Below are positions 52,770-64,000 of a stretch of DNA of 64,000 bases, one piece after another (positions within the stretch are counted from its first letter, which is position 1; every line of letters begins with the position of its first letter). The notes beneath the pieces were generated by a model. The model was not told the origin of the DNA and made no database searches. It saw only the letters and a program-made list of their open reading frames with translations. The position numbers and the translations under genes were made by a program. The stretch lies in contig CP051140.1 of NCBI GenBank assembly GCA_001592805.2, forward strand, positions 368,501 to 432,500, written 5' to 3'. Source of the DNA: Peltaster fructicola. Lineage: Eukaryota; Ascomycota; Dothideomycetes.

Positions 52770-54849
52770 ATGAGGATCTGATGGACGCAGAATCTATGTC
52801 TGTTGTTGTGAGTTTCGATCATCTATCACAGATTCTCGAACTGACGGGAGTAGTCGATCGTAATAGATCCAACCTTGAAGACGTGGGTCGTCGAAAGCTC
52901 GTCTCCAAACATACCACTCTTCATTACTTCAATACGACACAGGAGAGCGGAAAGCTACGAGTCAGGCAAATCAGTCACTTAAAGCTTATCAGGAGGTCGG
53001 AAGATTACCCAAAAGCCTGTCTAATGGTCAGACAATCACACTTGCTCAGCAGTATATGCAAGTATCTGTCGATCACTCTACTCGCTAGTTTCGATGCCCT
53101 TGGGTGTCTTCAGTCTAATGATATTATCGTATCATCCGTCTCACTGCACGAAATTGGCTCGTCATCTATTGGCTTGACGGCTTCAAGAAAGGACGAGTCC
53201 CAAAATGGTCGCTCTTCATCATCGATGCGGCCTCTGCCGTGTTCCAATAGCAGACACTGTGTAGCATATATGACCAAGGTTTATCGAACCTTACAGCTAC
53301 CGTGGAGTATAACAGTTACAAGCTCTACGTTTGATAAAACGAGAATGCTCCGACAGAATGATCCATTGTGGATGCCTTGAGATTAGTGCTTATACATTCA
53401 CCACATGAAGACACTCAGATTCCCGTTCCGTTGGTAACTTCACTTTCACGAATGATCGGACGATGCATACTAGCTCCAAGCCTGTTGCCATTCGCGCTGA
53501 TCACAGAGAATATCTGGTAACGGATCGTTCATGGCCGTCTTGAAGGAGTCGAACACATTCTTCGTTACGACGCTGACCAGCGGGTTAGCATGAGTTCGTC
53601 GTTGCGTGGTTTGGCTGCGCATGTGGATGCTGCCCGCAAGTGTCGCGGATGATGCCAAGCCAAGCGGCCCACGTGATGTCAGCCAAGATTTCGCGTTCGT
53701 GTCCAAACTCTTTCTTCTATCTCCATCACTGTAAGTGTCGTCAACATCGCCACAAACACCAACCCACAAGCGCCTTCATCGCGTTCTTCTTCTGGCACTG
53801 CCTCGACGAGAACGCCACCGCCTTCGTCGACGTCCTCACAAACGCCGAGCACGCCATCAAAATGCGCTCATATATGCCTGTCGTTGCGCCGTCTTCCTGT
53901 CGCGTTCCCATCTCCATCCCCAGCTGCAGTAAACAGTATTAGCCTTTCGCTGCCAGCGAGCAGGTAAGAGCATGGATGATGTCAACAAACGAAAGCGCTG
54001 TAAGAGATGTTACACTGAGGATAGTTTCAATGGCTTTGACACACAACAACGAGAAGTGCCGCTTGACAGAGCGTCGCTCTATCACGGATGCGGAGATTGG
54101 AATGCTGTAGGTGATCTCAACGATGCCGGTGGCTGGCAGCCTCATCTACTCTTGCCATCGGAGCACCTTGGCACTTCAACATTGTCTGGTGTTCGCTACA
54201 TCATCACGCGTGTATCTTCACATATTTGATGACAACTTCGAGTTTTGTGTCGATCGACCTACCCTCTATACCATTAAGCCATTTCATCACGATGGGTATC
54301 TATAATGACCTTCTCACCTGGGCGAAAAAGCCCGACTGATATCTTGAAGGTCGCCGAGGATCGAAAGCCTCCGAAAGCCACAAATGGCGTGGAACGGAGC
54401 ATTTGAGGTCAGATCGTGACCAGCCGTCCGTCTGTCTCTGTTGATTTACTTCGAACTACGTCAAGACCATCAAGGCGACCCATTTAGTCCAACGAAGTCA
54501 AGTCAAGGACAGAGACTCAGATAGAACGGCCATTACGCCGTCCACTGAACGATGCCCATCACTCCATCCCAACTGCTGCCGGGCGTCCATTTCGCAGCGA
54601 CCACAACCTTGCCACGAACGGAACGCTGCCTCGAACGAAGGCACTAAGCAACCGAACGCACCCTGCTGGTCTCAAGACTTTAACATCACTCATACCTCGA
54701 GCGAGTCTTGCATCGGCGTAAGAAGAATCCAATAGATTGTGCAGTTGACTGCATCCATCCTATGCTCGCCAGCAGGACCGATTGCTTCTCGAAGGCAATG
54801 TCGGTAACCCTACCGGCTTTATCTACTCGGCATAAGCATTGACCCTACT
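52770..54849. other. Gene-poor, unsupported frames
   Basis: A 199-codon plus frame (52781-53380) overlaps the SDR 3' region but does not read like a structured protein. A 99-codon minus frame (53470-53769) ends in a plausible helical tail (VVTKNVFDSFKTAMNDPLPD). I cannot support either as a gene. Confidence 0.35.
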
Positions 54850-55284
54850 GTGCTCAATGGCGGGGATCAGGTTGCAGAGCAAGAACAAGAAAGTCGAGCC
54901 CGCCGTTACTACAGTCAAGGCAAGCCAGGGCAATCTAACCACACACTGCCCGGTGCAAAGGTCAAGACAATCAAGACGACAAAAAAGTCCAAGAAGATCG
55001 AGATCAGCGCCATGGCAGAGGCAGCTGAGAAAGGTGATGATCAGGAAGAGCACGAAGGAGAAGACGAAGATGAGGAGGAGGAACATCTTGAAGAAGACAT
55101 CATGGTCAAGCAAGGCAGTGCAGTTGCACCACTCAAGTCACGCCGCATGCCAGTACTCGGTACAATAACCCGATACGGCTTCAGTCCAGCATCCTTAAAG
55201 GTCAAGCGGTCATCCTCTGATGCTCTTAATCTAGAGCAGTCTGATGAGAAGACGAACGACCGTGTCACGCAAGAGTACAACTAA
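54850..55284 (+). CDS. Acidic/lysine-rich hypothetical protein, possibly partial
   Basis: 144 codons with a Lys-rich stretch (KVKTIKTTKKSKKIEI) followed by an acidic run (DDQEEHEGEDEDEEEEHLEE) and a soluble tail (PLKSRRMPVLGTITRYGFSP). This charge pattern occurs in nuclear proteins. No domain recognised; it may be an exon of a longer gene or low-complexity chance. Confidence 0.35.
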   Translation: MLNGGDQVAEQEQESRARRYYSQGKPGQSNHTLPGAKVKTIKTTKKSKKIEISAMAEAAEKGDDQEEHEGEDEDEEEEHLEEDIMVKQGSAVAPLKSRRMPVLGTITRYGFSPASLKVKRSSSDALNLEQSDEKTNDRVTQEYN

Positions 55285-58200
55285 GGCCCACGTTGCGCAG
55301 AGTGCTGATAGAGCCAAAGGTCAAGGCCAAGGTCAAAGGAGAAAAGACCTAAGCTTCGGCAAGCACCAAGTCGGGCTCAGGCTCTGGCTCAGTTACAACC
55401 AAAAGCAAGACCACAGAGAAGCTCACATCCAAGTCAACACAGAAGCACGATCATGTGTTCCTTCATGGTCGAGCTTCACATCGGGTCGCCCACTTGTACT
55501 GAGACTTGAGGAAATGGTTGGAGGACAATCTTCATTATATCTCTTTCCCCGAAGAGGCACAAGCGGGCAGTGATTGCGACGTCAGTCGCAATCCTGTCAG
55601 CGTAGAGGTAGGGTCAGGGTAGGAGGGTCGGACCTAGGGTCGAAGGGTCGTGGTATATTTCTTAGGGTAAGCAGGGTAGGGTCGTTGCCTTCACTTCTTT
55701 CCATTCCACCCTCTAGAATCGATCAAATGCGCTCGGCATGGCATCCCTCGACGGCCGCTCGAATTTGCACACTAACCTATCCGATGTGATCACCGCCACG
55801 ATCGTCTCCAGACACTGTCGGGTCAGCCTTGAAGGCCGCAATAATACGGCGTCCAATCGATAACAAGCGTTATCGGTGATCCTTGTTGCATGTCACACAG
55901 CAGTGGGCGTCACGACAGCGAGCCAGCCTGGCGAGGAGCACCCAATTGACGACACGGCAATGCTTTGCGTGACCATGCCGATCAAGATAAGTGTACATTC
56001 TGATAAGTACTCAGCTGATATTGTAGTTGCTCAAGCAGATGTTCTGCATTGGGAGCGATAAAACGACGACGACGAGACGACTCTCGTCTGATCAGTGTCT
56101 GCCACCGATGACTGTATCACACGAGCCACGGACGCCCACTATGATCATCGACTCGCTTCGGCATACGCACGATGTGTGCCAACGCTTCGTCCCTCGACCT
56201 CACTTGGCACACTATTCGATCTCATACATGATAAGTGCCGATGCTACGGCCTCCTACTCGCTATCTCCACCTACCACTTGTGAGCAGCTCACTGTAGAGT
56301 GTCAGCACACTGGAGACAGGTTTAGCAGATTGTAAACATCAGGAAGTGACAGAGCGAGCAACGACACCACCGGTAGGTTGTGACAGATCTCAATAGAAGC
56401 TCCTCTACCGAATATCGCTGTCAGCAATACCAGCAGAACAAACCCGATACTCGATACACCGCACTGCAGAGTATCGAAGAGCAAGGTCATCAACGACACA
56501 GCAGCAACAATACATCATTGCTATGACTACAACTCGACGTCGTCAGCTCATCACTATCATTACCTTCTAAGTGTCTCCACTACAGTGATCTCCTGCAACA
56601 ACATCCTTCGAAGCAAGTTGTATGTTACGATACTCGGCGTCCCACGACGGTCTGGTCAGGCCCTCGCTCACATTGCCTGGTCTTGATGGCATTCACTTCC
56701 GCATCTGTCTTTGCTTATCGCTACTGCCCTGTCATCAGCAGCAGGATAGATCAGCCTGTACCGCGACAATCACAACTGCCTACTATCTCTCTTCTGCTCC
56801 AACTACATCGACTTTACGGGGATGTCGTTATCATCAACGCATCAAAGATGGACAATGATGAGTTATACATCGTGGTCTTTATGTCTTTCAAGATCGCTCT
56901 AGCGGAGTTCAACTATCACACGACGTAGCGAGAGGATTCTGCATTCTCAAAACGTATCGACGAGTCAGTCGGATGACCAAGGATATGTCGACACCGGTCA
57001 TGGTCTCTACAGGCCGCAGTGCGCTCCAGAGATCATGCCAATGCGAGACTCGTGCTCTGGTAACAACGATTCTTGGTGGACCATCTGCAGCTTTACATGT
57101 GACAAGAAAGCCGTTGGCCAGAGCCAACGAGCCACTCTAACAGTACAGCAAATGTCCATCAGAGCCCATTAGAGCTGCTACTGTGGTCAGGATTCTACTG
57201 AACATAACTACGAAGATCAACGACTACATCAGCGACTTACAGCAGCAGCAAACGACTCCGGCAGACGATCACACACACCTTGGTCTTACTCGACACCGCA
57301 CGGAAGACATATACAATTGCTTTGATGGTCACTCTCGCAAGAGTCTGACACAAAATCGCCGTATCCAGCCTTTCAAGGTCAAGTTACATCCTCGACTGTG
57401 TTGCACGCTATCCATGGTAGCCTCGCATAGACTCTCCGTGAGGTCTTCCGAGGTGATGCAACTCTATGTCCAGCATACCACTTCTACCGAAGTGTCACGA
57501 TCATCTCTCCATTCCGATTCCTTCAACGCCACGTTACACCACCGTCGACTTCTACCTCAAATGACAAGCGAGAGCGCAATGCGAGAACGCTAGCGTCAGC
57601 AGCGTTATCGCCACCTGGCTCTCACTTGTCACCCATGCCCATCGCTTGCGTGCAAGCGATGTGTATACATTCGAGCCGACATTCTGCCAAAACGACACGA
57701 GCATTGCCTTTCGTGCTCATGCTGTTGTGTGAGAGCTTCGTACTGACTGTTGTCAGGATTGTCTCGGTATGTGACTGCTCAGTCTCAGACAACTCTGCAG
57801 CCTACATCCAGTCCATCAGTTTCAGCATCGACAAGCTCGCAGTCTTTGTTATAGGCCGTTTCATCGCATCCAAACCGCGACCAAAGCACACCACTGAACG
57901 AAACTTGTTAGAGCTGGCCATGTGTTCCGCTCCCTATCATGGCATCGACTACAAGTCTGCCTCCTCCAACGGACAGTCACCCACCTGACCAAGAAACTAT
58001 TTGTGCTACACTACCAAATGGGCGAGCATCAGAGCGCAGCTCACGGACATAATGGACAGCTCGGTCCGTGATCCACACCAACAAGACCAGATTGAGCCCA
58101 ATGATTCGGCAACACGGTTGTCCCATACACAGCAGGAACTATTGTTCAGCATGCGAGCTTGTCTTTCACACCCAATGTGCAGGACGCTCGCTCCACTGCG

Positions 58201-60590
58201 AGTATGCCAGACACATACTCCAAAGCCATTCCACACGAACTTTCGCTATTGATTGAGCAAGGCGATGCACGACCTCAAGCAAGATACTTCAAGCTCAGTC
58301 AGTAAGGCTGATCGAGTATTGCTAGCACTTGGTTCTGCCTCGATATGATCCAGACGTTGCGCAATATGAGCTTCTACGGCTTCGAGTACAGCATCCTTTG
58401 CCTCAGTGTCCCCAAAGCGGTGGTGCTTCTCTGAGCGCATGAGGATCAAAATGCATTGCTTCATGGTTGAGCATCAAGACCCGCAGCTGAGTCGATGTCC
58501 TACGTCCTCAATCCTCTTCTAACGACTTCTCCTGGTCTCCTGGCTTTGACCATCTCCCTGGTCTCGTCACTGCTCTGACACGCATCATTGCGCGAGGGCA
58601 ACCAAGCTGTTCATTGTCCTCACCACAGTCATCTCGGCAGTAAACTGTGCATCATCTCGACCCAGTGATGAATTGGTGCGTCCTGGTACAGCAGACATGC
58701 GCTGAAGTGCCTCTAATGGTTAGACATACGCATCCTGCTTCAAGGACACCACCTGCCGTTATCAATCTCTCGATTCTTTCATGTCTTACACGCACACATG
58801 GTGACTAACACCTCCGACCTACTTCTCCATAAAGCAAACGTGCACGTCAACAAGCATCGAGCATGCGGACATGGACGTCATCGATAGAAGCGGCGCTCAC
58901 CCTTGCTGCCGCTGACGACGACAAGACCACAAAGACCATCCTTTCTGCGCAACATTCAGGAAAGGACAAAGAATCTCCAACTGTACAGGCGTTGCTCCAA
59001 CTATGCAACGACTTCATCCACAGAAGACCAAGTACTTCAACGGAGTGGTTCTTCTACTTGGCCGTGTGCTCACCAGGCACATTCGCTGCGGTATCATCTC
59101 CTGCCGGCTCTTTTGGCGCAGTGACGACTCCATTGTGCTGCAGGAAGTCAAAAGACTGGCGTCGAAAGCTAGAGAATCGTCACTCATCACATTGGGTGAC
59201 TCCATTCAGCGAGTGTCGGCACTGGCTATGCAACGTGATAGTCAAGTGACGTCTTTGCCGTCAAATACACTTGGAGGTACGACTCATGGCTGGTTCATCG
59301 CTACGCCGCTGAGCACTACGTCAAAGTGCTCACTTGCCATGCCGTATGGCAGTATCAATGGCGGCCTTTGCATGTGGCAGTACCAGTGGCCCAGCATCAG
59401 TGGTGATACTCGCATGTGGCAGCACGAGTGGCCCTAGTCATTGGCGTCACCCGCATGCTGCCTCCTCAGAGAGAACAGCACCATCACTACCATCTGGATC
59501 CAAGAAACGACCAATGAGCGGGCCACTCGACTGGAACACTTCAAGGGAGCCAGTGCAGAAGCGGACAGACACATCGCAATCCAAGTTAACTGTCAACACG
59601 GATCACAAGGAGTGAGTGTCGGTGGTGGCTCACGCGCGAGTGTTGATACTGCTGGCCACCGCTATTGCCAAGCTCGCCCTTGACAGCCATCGCAACTCTT
59701 CAACACACTCTGGCATCCCCCGACCTCAAGTGGGACGTGACGGACAAGGTCAGCCAGCATCACCGCCGAAATCGAAGAGGAAAAGGCACTGGCTATCATG
59801 ACCATGTTACAAGCCTTCACTACTGGTCTTGTGAAGGTCGTCGATGCAGTAGAAGACGTCAAATCCTCACCTTCGCCTCGGTTCCAGTATTAACGCCTCG
59901 CTGATGCTTGGTTGTCACGCCCAACGCTTGTCACACCCAACGCTTGTCCAGCCACGCACGCATGTTCACCACCTCTTGCCATTGTCAATTCCAACGCTCG
60001 CCATCGCCATGATCTCATCTCCCACCGCGGAATCTCACTCAGACGCTATGGACACCCTTCAGTACTGTCAACATCGCTGGCACCACGAACACCTGTCTAC
60101 CGCCTCCATGTCGTTTTCAGTACGCACTCGACGCCTGAATAATCTTTTAACGCTTCTAGCACGTCTCCAACGTCCTTCTTTGGTATCGCCAACGACCCGA
60201 GGTTATATCTGATGCTCTACACTCACCTCCGATACGCATCTAGCGCACCATCCTTGCCTCAGGAGACCCATCATCGATGACAGTAGCCTTTAAAGCACCT
60301 CGCCACGCCGACCAGGCTTGAAATGGGCTGGCATCTACTCAACACTGTTCTTGAACTTTGCTATATGTCGGTCAGAATCATGCAAAGTGAGACCTGATAT
60401 GGCGTACCTCAAAGCCAGCTGCCATATCAGTATGTCGTAGCGACCCTTGTCGCCGCGAGAGAATGGGTAGTGACCCTCGACTCAGATCTTGGCGACGAGA
60501 TCTGTGTGAATCGCTGATACGTCACGAGTAGAGAATCCGGGAGGTTGCTTGCCTGACGATTTAGGAGGTGACTCTGGTCTACAGATGCGA
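55285..60590. other. Gene-poor decayed region left of the LINE
   Basis: No intact gene. It holds a G-rich telomere-like patch (55604-55684), plus-strand fragments that recall RING/RBR ubiquitin-ligase zinc motifs (57.4-58.3 kb) and a short tandem repeat at 59341-59435 (GCATGTGGCAGTACCAGTGG type). Frames switch constantly, as expected for old broken sequence. Confidence 0.4.
55604..55684 (+). repeat. Degenerate TAGGGT/GGGTC-rich patch
   Basis: About eight GGGT blocks in 80 bases (GGTAGGGTCAGGGTAGGAGG, CTAGGGTCGAAGGGTC, TTAGGGTAAGCAGGGTAGGG). Resembles a degenerate internal telomere repeat and has four G3 runs close enough for a G-quadruplex. Confidence 0.6.
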
Positions 60591-60592
60591 GT

Positions 60593-61260
60593 AAGCCGCT
60601 GCAGCAGCGGCGGCGAAGGACGATGATAGCAGTACTGAGGAGGAACAACCCAAGAAAGAGAAGAAGGAGGAACCCCACTGCGTCAGTTCGAACAAGCTGC
60701 CGCAACAGCGGCAGCGAAGGACCCCGATAGCAGTACCGAGGAGCAACCCAAAGAAGGAGAAGAAGGAGGAACCCAAAGAAAGAGAAGAAGGAGGAACTCA
60801 AAGAAAGAGAAGAAGGAGGAACCCCACTGCCTCGTTCGGAACAAGCCGCCGCCGCAGCTGCAGCGAAGGACGACGATAGCAGTACTGAGGAGGAACAACC
60901 CAAGAAAGAAAAGAAGGAGAAACCGCACTGCCTCGTTCGGAACAAGCCGCCGCCGCAGCTGCAGCGAAGGACGACGATAGCAGTACTGAGGAGGAACAAC
61001 CCAAGAAAGAAAAGAAGGAGAAACCGCACTGCCTCGTTCGGAACAAGCCGCCGCCGCAGCTGCAGCGAAGGACGACGATAGCAGTACTGAGGAGGAACAA
61101 CCCAAGAAAGAAAAGAAGGAGAAACCGCACTGCCTCGTTCGAACAAGCCGCCGCCGTCGCAGCAGCTGCAGCGAAGGACGACGACAGCAGTACTGAGGAA
61201 GAACAACCAAAGAAGGATGCCGCTGCAGCTGCAGCGAAGGACGGCGACAGCAGTACTGAG
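60593..61260 (+). repeat. About 100-bp tandem repeat, six to seven units
   Basis: Units start near 60593, 60691, 60840, 60941, 61042 and 61142, with a shortened copy after 61217. The three central ones are 101, 101 and 100 bases apart and almost identical. Each begins AACAAGCCGCCGCCGCAGCT and codes, on the plus strand, an Ala-run / KDDDSSTEEEQPKKEKKEK block. A 24-bp subrepeat (AGAGAAGAAGGAGGAAC) expands the second unit. Confidence 0.9.
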
Positions 61261-61580
61261 GAGAAACAACCAAAGAAAGAGAAGAACGAGGAACCCTCCG
61301 ACTGCGTATCCATGGCCTTGGACGATATCACCCGTGTACCTACGAAACCTCCTCAAGAGCCGGCACAAACAGCTACAGGAGAACCAATCAGCATTAAACA
61401 AAGGACAGCTCCCCCAAGGAGGGCAAGCAGCGGCGAGCACAACTACCGCCTCGTTACCTCATCACCTGCCCAGAGGAGCCTGTGGACACCGCCATGACAG
61501 GGGAAGACGAGGAATATCAGGAGGAAGCAACAGGGGACATGAGGATAAGATACAGAGCCCACACACCCCATCCTAAATGA
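60593..61580 (+). pseudogene. LINE ORF1-like remnant with charged repeat
   Basis: Plus-strand coding-like sequence in front of the LINE ORF2: Ala- and Lys/Glu-rich repeat units, then ALDDITRVPTKPPQEPAQTA and, in a different frame, PEEPVDTAMTGEDEEYQEEA and a stop. The stop TGA overlaps the ORF2 ATG (ATGA at 61577-61580), a usual LINE ORF1/ORF2 arrangement. No zinc knuckle was seen, and the 101-bp units are not a multiple of three, so no single frame crosses the array. ORF1 identity is inferred from position. Confidence 0.5.
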
Positions 61581-64000
61581 ATACACAACACCCAGAGATA
61601 ACTATCTTGCAGTACAACGTCCTACGCTCCAAGAATATGGTTATGGCGCCCTCCTGAGGAGAAAGGTCCATCAAAGATACACCATACTGGCCATCCAGGA
61701 GCCCTATATCAATCCCTGGTTAAGGACCAGCCTATCACCCACAACCCGGTCAGCAACATATACGAGGCCCTCCTACCATCAGGCCCCGGCCAGGACATGC
61801 TTCTTCATCTACAAGAAGATTGACGCAACTCAATGGAGTTTTCACCCGTGGCACACCAATTACTGCGCCATTCAGCTAAGATTCACTGAAGGAGGAACAC
61901 CTAGAACTCTATGGATACACAACGTTTACAGCCAACCCTCAGCGGACACCACAGCCCTCCTAGATCTCCTGGATGAGAAGCTCAGCCAAGGAGACGAACA
62001 CCTGGTACTTGGGGACTTTAATGCCCACCACCCTAGATGGGGAGGAATAGGCACAAGGAGAACCAGGGAAGGCATTCACATTACCGAACTGGCAGACAAA
62101 CACCGCCTGGAAAGTCTGCTACCAGTCGGAATCAAAACATGGCAGTCTCAAGACCGATCAACCACCATTGACTTGGTGATGGCTAATCACCTTGTTAACC
62201 AGAGGATTATCAAGCGCGGTATACATTCCGCCGCAGAAACAGACTCAGATCATAGGTCGATATCAACAAGGATAAACCTGGCACTCCCCTTGGCACAGCC
62301 AAGATTCGCCAAGCAGTGGAAGAAGGCTAATCTGATTACCTTCCAGGAGACACTTAACAATTCCATCAACCTCAACAAACCGTCAAAATGCCCTACAACC
62401 GAGTCCATCAATGAATCCATCGAACAATTGACCTCTGCCATCAGGATAGCCATTTCAGAGGCAGTACCAGACACCAAAATCACCCCACACAGCAGGCCAG
62501 GCTCCGATGAGGAGTGCAAGGCAGCCTGCCAGGAGGCCAACAGAAAGAGGCGAAGATGGCAAAGGATAAGGACAGACGAGACATGGGAAGCCTACAGGGT
62601 GACTAGGAATGCGAAAACAGCGCTCGTTGGCCGAAAACTCACTACAATACACAGAGAGAATGTCGAAAAAGCAGGACTCACAGCAGATGGATTGGTTAAG
62701 CTATGCAGATGGGCACCAACAGAGGCAACAGATCTGCAGGATACACACCATCCCTAACCAAATCAGACGGCACCTTAGCATACGAACCAGAAGAGAAGGC
62801 CCAATTGCTTAAGGAAGCCTTCTTTCCTACACCACCACCGGCGGACTTATCCATTCTTAACGACTTCAACTATCAAATGGCCGAAAAGATGGAACCAGTC
62901 ACCGTAGAAGAGGTGGAAAGAGCTATACAAAGAGCGGTGGCAGGTAAGGCGCCAGGACCTGATGAAATACCGAACCAGTGTCTACACTGGATTCTCAAGC
63001 CACTGGCCAGATACTTAACACCTATCTTCCACGCCTGCCTATGCCATGGATACCACCCCAAAGCCCGGAGAGAATCACTCACAGTGGTACTCAGGAAGCC
63101 AGCCAAACCAGACTACAGCAAAGCAAAGGCATATCGACCCATAGCACTTCTCAACACTACGGGTAAGATACTGGAGAGCATTGTGGCTCAACGCCTATCA
63201 TACCATGCAGAAACCACAGGAGCCCTGTCTCCTGGCCACATTGGAGGACGCAGAACTAATGGAGTAGAGCATGCCATGCACCTCCAAATGGACAGAATTA
63301 CAGCAGCCTTCTCCAGCAAGGGCACACCAGTAGCCACAGTCCTGTCACTGGACGTCTCCGGTGCATTTGACAATGTCTCCCATGAGATGCTCATCCACCA
63401 ATTGAAACAGAGGAGGGTGCCAACACAACTGGTAGCCTGGACACAGTCTCTCTACAGCACAGGGAAACCACCATAAGAATGCCAGAATACACCTTTAACA
63501 AGTACAGCACCAACACAGGCATTCCCTAAGGCTCACCAATATCGCCAATACTTTACCTATACTTCAACGACGAACTGCTGGCCTTAACAAACAAGAGGGA
63601 GAAGCGAACGTCATCAATGGGCTGGATTGACGACATCAACATCACTGTCCTGGGTAGGTCAGCGACAGCCAACTGCAGGCTGCTACAACACACCCTGAAT
63701 GAGGAGATAATGCCCCGGGCAAAGCAACATGCCTCAGTATTCGCTCCTGAGAAGTTTGGCCTCATGTATTCCACCAGGAAGAAGAACGCCACAATCACAG
63801 CGTCCCTGAAGATAGGACACATCACCAAGGAGCCAGACACAGAGCTCAGGATGCTCGGAGTCTGGTTAGATCCCCTACTATCCTTCACACAACACCTAGA
63901 ACACAACAAACAAGCAGCACAAAGAGAATAGGGTGCCTACGCTCTCTGCGGCTCTACCTGGGGATTCTCCTTCAGCAGATGAGAAGGATATACATCTCCT
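61577..64000 (+). mobile_element. Tad/I-type non-LTR retrotransposon ORF2, broken, runs off right edge
   Basis: An apurinic-type endonuclease domain comes first (YTILAIQEPYINPW, HLVLGDFNAHHPRWGG, STTIDLVMAN, SDHRSISTRI), followed by a reverse transcriptase: GKAPGPDEIPNQCLHW, KPDYSKAKAYRPIALLNTTG, SLDVSGAFDNVSHEML, SPISPILYLYFNDELL and the active-site box GWIDDINITVLG (W-I-D-D for the usual Y/F-V/A-D-D), then a downstream stretch SVFAPEKFGLMYSTRKK. This order fits the Tad clade common in fungi. Lesions: frame changes near 61650, 62713 and 63470, a TAA at 63527-63529 where the family has Gln (GIPQGSP), and another shift near 63930. Not active as it stands. Confidence 0.9.

Noticed and set aside
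52781-53380. 199-codon plus-strand frame after the SDR gene
   Set aside because: No domain, irregular composition, begins 11 bases after the SDR stop; the opposite strand looks equally protein-like. Not supportable as a gene.
60427-61440. 337-codon and two shorter minus-strand frames, Phe/Leu/Ser-rich
   Set aside because: Open only because the 101-bp unit has no minus-strand stops in any frame; they repeat the same translation in rotating phase.
1-64000. CRISPR arrays, bacterial operons, riboswitches, rRNA or tRNA genes
   Set aside because: None seen. Introns and gene content are eukaryotic, tandem repeats lack spacer structure, and I found no credible tRNA cloverleaf by eye.

Overview
The window is nuclear DNA of a filamentous ascomycete. 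Several genes show intact spliced coding frames with introns of 43-58 nt (donors GTRNGN, acceptors YAG), and the products are typically fungal: RNase T2, WSC-domain protein, BAHD-type acyltransferases, GH64 and GT8 enzymes, a DHA2-type drug transporter, an Abhydrolase_3 enzyme and a Tad-like LINE. The gene set and short introns suggest Dothideomycetes (perhaps Capnodiales), but this is inference.

Layout. 1-2148: C-terminally truncated large unknown protein (minus), open to the window edge. 2.9-3.6 kb: broken beta-carbonic anhydrase. 4.5-8.5 kb: secreted RNase T2, a short-chain dehydrogenase, and a GH64-type glucanase. 8.6-11 kb: a secreted protein with about 130 Gly-X-Y triplets and a C-terminal WSC domain. 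11.7-12.4 kb: Nudix hydrolase. 14-17.4 kb: a secreted clan GH-A hydrolase with two frameshifts, then a GT8-like glycosyltransferase. 18.7-22.2 kb: secreted FAD oxidoreductase with an in-frame stop, and a 14-TM MFS transporter. 23.2-24.6 kb: proline-rich orphan. 24.9-34.4 kb: quinone oxidoreductase, two related BAHD acyltransferases, alpha/beta hydrolase, PhoD phosphatase. 34.8-38.7 kb: small membrane proteins and small secreted proteins, including a 79-residue peptide with 10 cysteines. 39.5-47.4 kb: a DUR3 urea-transporter pseudogene, a decayed stretch, an ankyrin protein and an APH-like kinase pseudogene. 49.2-52.8 kb: two short-chain dehydrogenases. 53-60.5 kb: gene-poor, decayed sequence. 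60.5-64 kb: a broken Tad/I-type LINE running off the right edge, preceded by a 101-bp tandem repeat.

Genes working together. The 18.7-34.4 kb block (FAD oxidoreductase, MFS exporter, reductase, two acyltransferases, esterase-like hydrolase) has the make-up of an accessory metabolic neighbourhood but no backbone synthase is visible. Much of the rest is secreted degradative enzymes (RNase, GH64, GH-A hydrolase, PhoD), fitting a saprotroph or plant- or surface-associated life style.

A striking feature is the number of otherwise well-conserved genes carrying single-base frameshifts or nonsense codons. This could be real decay near repeats or residual assembly error; the sequence alone cannot decide.
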